From Bacteroidales bacterium (GTDB lineage Bacteria > Bacteroidota > Bacteroidia > Bacteroidales > VadinHA17), in assembly GCA_003520925.1 (NCBI GenBank), contig DOTV01000167.1, positions 35,725-44,729 of the forward strand: a DNA stretch of 9,005 nucleotides, written 5' to 3'. Of the stretch, positions 5,972 through 9,005 are shown piece by piece. The first letter of the stretch is position 1, and each line of letters starts with the position of its first letter. The notes below the pieces were generated by a model, which did no database searches, was not told the DNA's origin, and worked only from the letters and a program-made list of their open reading frames with translations. A program made the translations under genes and the position numbers.

Positions 5972-6547
5972 ATGAAAGCACAAACGGCAATGTCAGGAAC
6001 TTCACTTTTAAGTCTGCATCAGGATTTAATAAATGGCTGCAAAAGGGGTGATCAGAAAGCACAATTTCAGATATACAAATTGTATTATAAAGCAATGTAT
6101 AACATCAGCCTTAGAATTCTGAACAATCCGATGGAGGCAGAAGACATTATGCAGGAATCTTTCCTTTCGGCTTTCGAGAATATCGATAACTGGTCAGGAA
6201 CGGTAAGTTTTGGTGCATGGCTTAAAAAAATAGTTCAAAACAGGTCGATCGATTTGCTGAGGAAACAGAACAGAATAATTTTTGAAGACATTGAATCTTA
6301 TAATATGATTGAAGATACCAGCGATGACAGTATAAATATTAATACAGTAACCGAATCCAGGTTACACAGGGTGATGGAAACAATCAAGCTTCTCCCTGAG
6401 AAATTCCGGGAGATTTTGTCACTTTACCTGTTCGAAGGTTATGATCATGAGGAGATTGCTGAAATATTATCAATCTCAGGCAGTACCTCAAGGTCCCGTC
6501 TTTCAAGAGCCAAACAGAAACTCCTGCGGGAAATTGAAGGGATATAA
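5972..6547 (+). CDS. RNA polymerase sigma-70 factor, ECF subfamily, 191 aa
   Basis: The protein has the two domains of an ECF sigma factor. Region 2 spans about residues 19-97, with AEDIMQESFLSAFENIDNW near 57-75 (core binding and -10 recognition) and FGAWLKKIVQNRSIDLLRKQ near 80-100. After an acidic linker of some 30 residues (EDIESYNMIEDTSDDS), region 4 spans about 130-188: LPEKFREILSLYLFEGYDHEEIAEIL, then ISGSTSRSRLSRAKQKL, the HTH for the -35 element. Length and layout are normal. The first residues MKAQTAMSG allow a second ATG at codon 7. No FecR-like or other anti-sigma factor is next to it; the following gene encodes a YqaA-like membrane protein only 2 bp after the stop. Control is therefore more likely transcriptional, through the operator at 5883-5911, than by partner release. 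Its target promoters are unknown. Confidence 0.93.
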   Translation: MKAQTAMSGTSLLSLHQDLINGCKRGDQKAQFQIYKLYYKAMYNISLRILNNPMEAEDIMQESFLSAFENIDNWSGTVSFGAWLKKIVQNRSIDLLRKQNRIIFEDIESYNMIEDTSDDSININTVTESRLHRVMETIKLLPEKFREILSLYLFEGYDHEEIAEILSISGSTSRSRLSRAKQKLLREIEGI

Positions 6548-6549
6548 TT

Positions 6550-7077
6550 ATGATTCAATTAAGCTGTCATTCCCTCCGGAACGGAATCTCATCACAAATT
6601 TTATTTAAGTTCGCAGATAATCGAATTTTAACATTGGCAGAAGGACTCTTTGATTATACCCTCTGGGGATTGTTTTTAGCCAGTTTCCTGGCAGCTACAG
6701 TAGTGCCGTTCAGCTCTGAAGCATTGCTCACTTTTCTGATAGCTAACGGAACAGATGCTTATTCTGCCGTTTTAGTAGCCACAGCCGGCAACTGGCTTGG
6801 GGGGATGAGCAGCTATGCAATAGGGTATCTTGGGAAATGGGAGTGGATTGAAAAATACCTTCGGATAAAACGCGAAACAATCGAAAAGTGGCATAACCGC
6901 CTTTACAGGAGAGGGGCAGTTTTTGCATTCCTCTCGTGGGTGCCTGCTGTTGGAGATATCTTTGCTGTTGGGCTTGGCCTTCTTCGTGCCAATATACCTA
7001 TAACCGCAATTTCAATGCTCGCAGGAAAATTTTTACGCTATGTGATCTGGGGCTGGCTTACAGGACTGGTGTTCTGA
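6550..7077 (+). CDS. YqaA/DedA-like (VTT domain) membrane protein, 175 aa
   Basis: The membrane core resembles the YqaA branch of the DedA/VTT superfamily. It shows WGLFLASFLAATVVPFSSEALL (about 39-60), AGNWLGGMSSYAIGYLGKW (79-97), then RLYRRGAVFAFLSWVPAVGDIFAVGLGLL (117-145) with the family's basic residue and W-P-x-x-G-D motif in a re-entrant region, and a last hydrophobic segment ending GWLTGLVF. DedA-family proteins are linked to lipid (undecaprenyl phosphate, phospholipid) movement and membrane homeostasis; for YqaA itself the substrate is not known. The N-terminus has about 30 residues more than I expect for the family (MIQLSCHSLRNG...). A TTG at 6634 would give a more usual length, but the 2-bp spacing from the sigma-factor stop favours translational coupling at ATG 6550. 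The gene ends 6 bp from the convergent epimerase-like gene. Confidence 0.82.
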   Translation: MIQLSCHSLRNGISSQILFKFADNRILTLAEGLFDYTLWGLFLASFLAATVVPFSSEALLTFLIANGTDAYSAVLVATAGNWLGGMSSYAIGYLGKWEWIEKYLRIKRETIEKWHNRLYRRGAVFAFLSWVPAVGDIFAVGLGLLRANIPITAISMLAGKFLRYVIWGWLTGLVF

Positions 7078-7083
7078 GTCAGA

Positions 7084-8013
7084 TCATTTCTTCAAACTTT
7101 CAATCATTTTTTTTATGCCATCCTTTGGCGAGGTGGCTGTCATCCCGAACCGTTTTTCAAATTTGCTGCTGTCGAATATGTAATCCTGCTCATTCTGATA
7201 CAACATCTCGGGAAATTCCCTCATTACCGGTACAAAGAGTCCCAGAATTTTCAACATCCAGACCGGGACTTTCTGAACCCTTGCTTCAGTATTGATTTCT
7301 TGGGCAATCAGATTTATCCAGTCAAGAGTTGTCAATCCTTCCTTGGTGGTCAGCACATGCCATTCCTGGTTAAAGGCATCAGGAGTATTTCCTAATACTG
7401 CAGTTGATTTAGCAGCATCGGGAGTATATGTAAAAGTGTGAATTTTACCAGGGTCCCCCATTACCTGGGCTTTTTTACCTTTCATCAAATTATCGGCAAC
7501 CATTATTGACAGGGCGCTGTTTTTGTTTTCAGGTCCGTAAAAATCTGCCGATCTCGCAATAAGGGCTGTAAGATTTCTTTTTTCTACCTCACTGATTATC
7601 ATTTCCCTTATTCTCTCTCTTACCTTGCCTTTCCCGCTTGGCGGAAGAATAGGTGAGTCTTCTGTCATAAACGGAACAGATTTCCTGGCATATACATACA
7701 TGTTATCAAAAAAGACCAGCTTTGTATTCTGTTTTTTACATGAGTTAATTACCTCCTGAATGAATGGAGGCCATGTTTTCTGCCAGATTTTGAGATTATA
7801 TTCAAATCCGATTGTAACATATACAACTTCGCTGCCGGCAATTGCCTTTTCAATCTGCTTTAAGTCACTGACATCAGCAGGGAAAAGCTCGTCTGTGTCG
7901 TTAACCTTTTGGGGATGCCTGCTGACTAGCCGAACCTTATTTGTATACTTACTTAACTCCCTGGCTAATGGGATTCCAATGCTGCCTCCTGACCCTAATA
8001 TAGTTTGTACCAT
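7084..8013 (-). CDS. NAD(P)-dependent epimerase/dehydratase-like (atypical SDR), 309 aa
   Basis: A Rossmann nucleotide-binding start is visible: TILGSGGSIGIPLARELSK (4-22, GxGGxxG), then a basic residue after the second strand (RLVSRHP, 28-34), DVSD at about 48-51 and the strand EVVYVTIGF. The fold fits an extended SDR. The middle region reads LVFFDNMYVYARKS...EDSPILPPSGKGKVRERI, where normal members have YxxxK. Here the expected Tyr position seems to carry Gly or Lys, so standard SDR catalysis is doubtful. ARSADFYGPE (about 153-162) and the C-terminal half look like the substrate side of epimerases. It may be a reductase of unusual mechanism, an NAD(P)-sensor or a binding protein. The ATG at 8013 is preceded by TTACAAA and no Shine-Dalgarno. 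Its upstream region holds a large imperfect inverted repeat (8033-8077). It is divergent from the plus-strand cluster at 8246. Confidence 0.8.
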   Translation of the reverse strand: MVQTILGSGGSIGIPLARELSKYTNKVRLVSRHPQKVNDTDELFPADVSDLKQIEKAIAGSEVVYVTIGFEYNLKIWQKTWPPFIQEVINSCKKQNTKLVFFDNMYVYARKSVPFMTEDSPILPPSGKGKVRERIREMIISEVEKRNLTALIARSADFYGPENKNSALSIMVADNLMKGKKAQVMGDPGKIHTFTYTPDAAKSTAVLGNTPDAFNQEWHVLTTKEGLTTLDWINLIAQEINTEARVQKVPVWMLKILGLFVPVMREFPEMLYQNEQDYIFDSSKFEKRFGMTATSPKDGIKKMIESLKK

Positions 8014-8032
8014 TTTGTAACTTACTTTTTTT

Positions 8033-8077
8033 ACTGATGATGAACATTAATTTTTCCATTTTTGTTCAGACATCAGT
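8033..8077. repeat. Imperfect inverted repeat, 7 + 6 bp arms, in the leader of the epimerase-like gene
   Basis: The left arm is ACTGATG-A-TGAACA (8033-8046) and the right arm TGTTCA-GA-CATCAGT (8063-8077). Thirteen base pairs form, with a 1x2 internal mismatch and a 16-nt loop. It lies 20-64 bp upstream of the ATG at 8013, so it could be a leader hairpin in the transcript or an operator. It is not followed by the U-run and stop context of a terminator. Confidence 0.5.
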
Positions 8078-8128
8078 CAATTTTTTACTCTTTAAATTTA
8101 TTCAATAAATCGACCTGACACTGATCAT

Positions 8129-8154
8129 ATCCTCATGGTTTACGCAATGAGGAT
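8129..8154. repeat. Perfect 8-bp inverted repeat, candidate operator
   Basis: ATCCTCAT (8129-8136) and ATGAGGAT (8147-8154) are separated by 10 bp (GGTTTACGCA). It lies near the middle of the divergent intergenic region, 115 bp from one start codon and 91 bp from the other, which suits a binding site for a dimeric regulator acting on both genes. No regulator gene is adjacent in this window, so the binder is unknown. Confidence 0.45.
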
Positions 8155-8245
8155 TACCTGCCTTGCCGGTTAATTGGAATTGTAACAAATAATTTTTTTC
8201 TATTTTTATAAAATTGGACGTATAAGCGCTTTTGATTCAGTTAAA

Positions 8246-8647
8246 ATGAAAAAGTATTATATTATTCTGGGATCCCTTGAGACTTTTACAGCTCTAGGAG
8301 CACTTCCGGCAGGATTAGGATATCTTCTGGATACGACAGGAAAGGCAATGGGGGTGACCCCTGATTTACTTGCAAATTCACCGCTGAACTCATTCCTGCT
8401 ACCGGGATTGTTTCTTTTATTTGTCAATGGATTTGCAAATGCTCTGGGTGCTTATCTGTCATTTACCCGGAGAAACCTGGCCGGACCTGTGGGATTATCA
8501 TTGGGTATATTATTGAGCGTCTGGATAATTATTCAGGTTTCGTGGATTGGCCTGTCCAGCTTTTTACAACCACTGTTTCTGGTTATTGGAGCTGCCGATA
8601 TATACCTTAGTCTGAAGATCCTGAAAAGCAAAGGTAAAACTGTTTAA
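8246..8647 (+). CDS. Small four-TM membrane protein of unknown function, 133 aa
   Basis: Four hydrophobic segments are visible, at about 5-28, 49-71, 78-100 and 104-124, with short loops and a basic C-terminus (LKSKGKTV). Recognisable features are LGALPAGLGYLLDTTGKAMG (17-36) and SPLNSFLLPGLFLLFVNGFANALGAYLS (45-72). This small-membrane-protein pattern is seen in many bacteria as uncharacterised protein; I cannot name a family with certainty, and no catalytic motif is seen. The start ATG is preceded by CAGTTAAA with no Shine-Dalgarno. It is the first gene of a tight cluster: the next ORF begins 18 bp after its stop. Divergent transcription from the epimerase-like gene suggests shared control through the inverted repeats between them. 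It could be an accessory membrane protein or a DoxX-like relative, but neither is shown. Confidence 0.7.
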   Translation: MKKYYIILGSLETFTALGALPAGLGYLLDTTGKAMGVTPDLLANSPLNSFLLPGLFLLFVNGFANALGAYLSFTRRNLAGPVGLSLGILLSVWIIIQVSWIGLSSFLQPLFLVIGAADIYLSLKILKSKGKTV

Positions 8648-8665
8648 TTAATATTATATTTAAAT

Positions 8666-8887
8666 ATGGAAAACCAGCTTTTTGTGGAAATGACACTGTC
8701 AGGCAGGCTTGACAATTCCACTCTGGTTACAATAACTGAAAAAAGCAGGAAACCTGACAAATCAGATATCAGATGGCTTCAGGGTAATACTGAAGGCTTG
8801 GCAAACTTCCTGGCATGCTTAAAAGCCTGGCTGGAATATGGTATAAATCTCAGAAAGGGAGCTTTTGAATTCCTTACAGATAAATAA
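8666..8887 (+). CDS. C-terminal half of an SRPBCC/AHSA1-domain protein, 73 aa (truncated, possible pseudogene)
   Basis: The 73 residues resemble only the last half of the SRPBCC (AHSA1, activator of Hsp90 ATPase homolog) domain. There is a strand pair (FVEMTLSGRLDNSTLVTITEKS, about 6-27), then the typical long C-terminal helix QGNTEGLANFLACLKAWLEYGINLRKGAFEF (about 39-69). Complete members are about 140-160 residues, so the N-terminal half with the first strands and ligand-pocket helices is missing. It is not in another frame upstream, since only 18 bp separate it from the previous stop codon. The remaining frame is clean, with its own ATG. Either an internal deletion removed the 5' half and left a decaying remnant, or a short domain has been kept. 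It could not form the usual helix-grip pocket alone. The family similarity is from memory of the conserved helix. Confidence 0.7.
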   Translation: MENQLFVEMTLSGRLDNSTLVTITEKSRKPDKSDIRWLQGNTEGLANFLACLKAWLEYGINLRKGAFEFLTDK

Positions 8888-8902
8888 ACCAAATAAATAA
8901 TT

Positions 8903-9005
8903 ATGATAAGAAGAAATTTGTTCCTGAGCCTGTTTTTGTCAGTTATCCTCTGTCAATTCACTATTGCTCAATCAAACACAACAAGGATCCGTCACATGGT
9001 AGTAT
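8903..9005 (+). CDS. Secreted protein, probably Dabb-like, N-terminal 34 residues (3' end outside window)
   Basis: The ATG at 8903 opens a frame that runs to the right edge: MIRRNLFLSLFLSVILCQFT, then IAQSNTTRIRHMVV. The first 23 residues are a signal peptide with likely cleavage after TIAQ, so the product is exported. The Cys at 17 is preceded by Leu and not by Gly/Ala/Ser, so a lipoprotein is unlikely. The next residues, RIRHMVV, resemble the start of Dabb (stress-responsive alpha/beta barrel) domains, which typically begin xRHxVxF; this is only a few residues and so tentative. It lies 15 bp after the SRPBCC fragment and probably belongs to the same transcript. Confidence 0.55.
   Translation, partial: MIRRNLFLSLFLSVILCQFTIAQSNTTRIRHMVV

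Larger units (their letters stand above)
8014..8245. promoter_or_regulatory. Divergent intergenic region with two inverted repeats
   Basis: This 232-bp gap separates the epimerase-like gene (minus) from the four-TM gene (plus). It holds an imperfect 13-bp inverted repeat (8033-8077) and a perfect 8-bp one (8129-8154). No complete -33/-7 promoter is visible; the nearest on the plus strand is TAAAATTG (8209-8216), one base off TAnnTTTG and without a -33 partner at the right distance. On the minus strand I see no good match. No coding region is apparent. Confidence 0.45.

Noticed and set aside
7078..7083. Bidirectional terminator between the convergent YqaA-like and epimerase-like genes
   Set aside because: The gap is only 6 bp and no stem-loop with flanking T-runs is visible around either stop codon.
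6936..7295. Plus-strand 119-codon open frame across the convergent ends
   Set aside because: It overlaps the YqaA-like gene in another frame and is antisense to the epimerase-like gene; it is Cys/Ser-rich with no domain or start signal.

Overview
The window looks like chromosomal DNA of a Bacteroidota bacterium, most likely a free-living or environmental Bacteroidales/Marinilabiliales relative. The reasons are moderate-to-low GC, start codons with little or no Shine-Dalgarno sequence, several good matches to the Bacteroidota promoter (TTG near -33, TAnnTTTG near -7), and typical gene families: a secreted GH43-like glycosidase, AraC-type regulators with a 7-TM N-terminus, a small outer-membrane barrel and DUF998. 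The lineage below phylum is inference. I see no rRNA, tRNA, CRISPR array, insertion sequence or phage gene.

Left part (1-3120, all minus strand, read from right to left): an acyltransferase-3 membrane protein, a DUF998 membrane protein and a small outer-membrane beta-barrel protein lie in series with gaps of 50 and 82 bp. A GH43-like secreted glycosidase follows after 166 bp and is cut by the window edge. The first three are plausibly one transcription unit driven from the promoter at about 3145-3177.

Centre (3238-5848): two clearly homologous membrane-anchored AraC-family regulators face away from each other across a 248-bp intergenic region. They look like a divergent duplicated pair. The left one has an AT-rich terminator-like hairpin just past its stop codon.

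Right of centre (5849-7077, plus strand): an ECF sigma factor is followed after 2 bp by a YqaA/DedA-like membrane protein. No anti-sigma factor is adjacent. The operon ends 6 bp from the convergent end of an NAD-dependent epimerase-like gene.

Right end (7084-9005): the epimerase-like gene (minus) is divergent from a plus-strand cluster of a four-TM protein, a short C-terminal piece of an SRPBCC/AHSA1 domain, and a secreted, probably Dabb-domain protein cut by the window edge.

The main discovery is a matched pair of operator-like sites outside the regulator pair, one upstream of the acyltransferase and one upstream of the sigma factor. Both have the form CCGATAGG-N13-(CCGATAGG or CTTATAGG), that is, direct half-sites 21 bp apart as known for AraC. 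In both, exactly 29 bp separate the site from a perfect TAnnTTTG element, and 23-24 bp separate that element from the start codon. This suggests that one or both membrane-bound AraC paralogs control the two flanking outward-facing units, making 556-7077 a small self-contained regulon (cell-envelope acyl modification, barrel protein, sigma factor, DedA-like protein).
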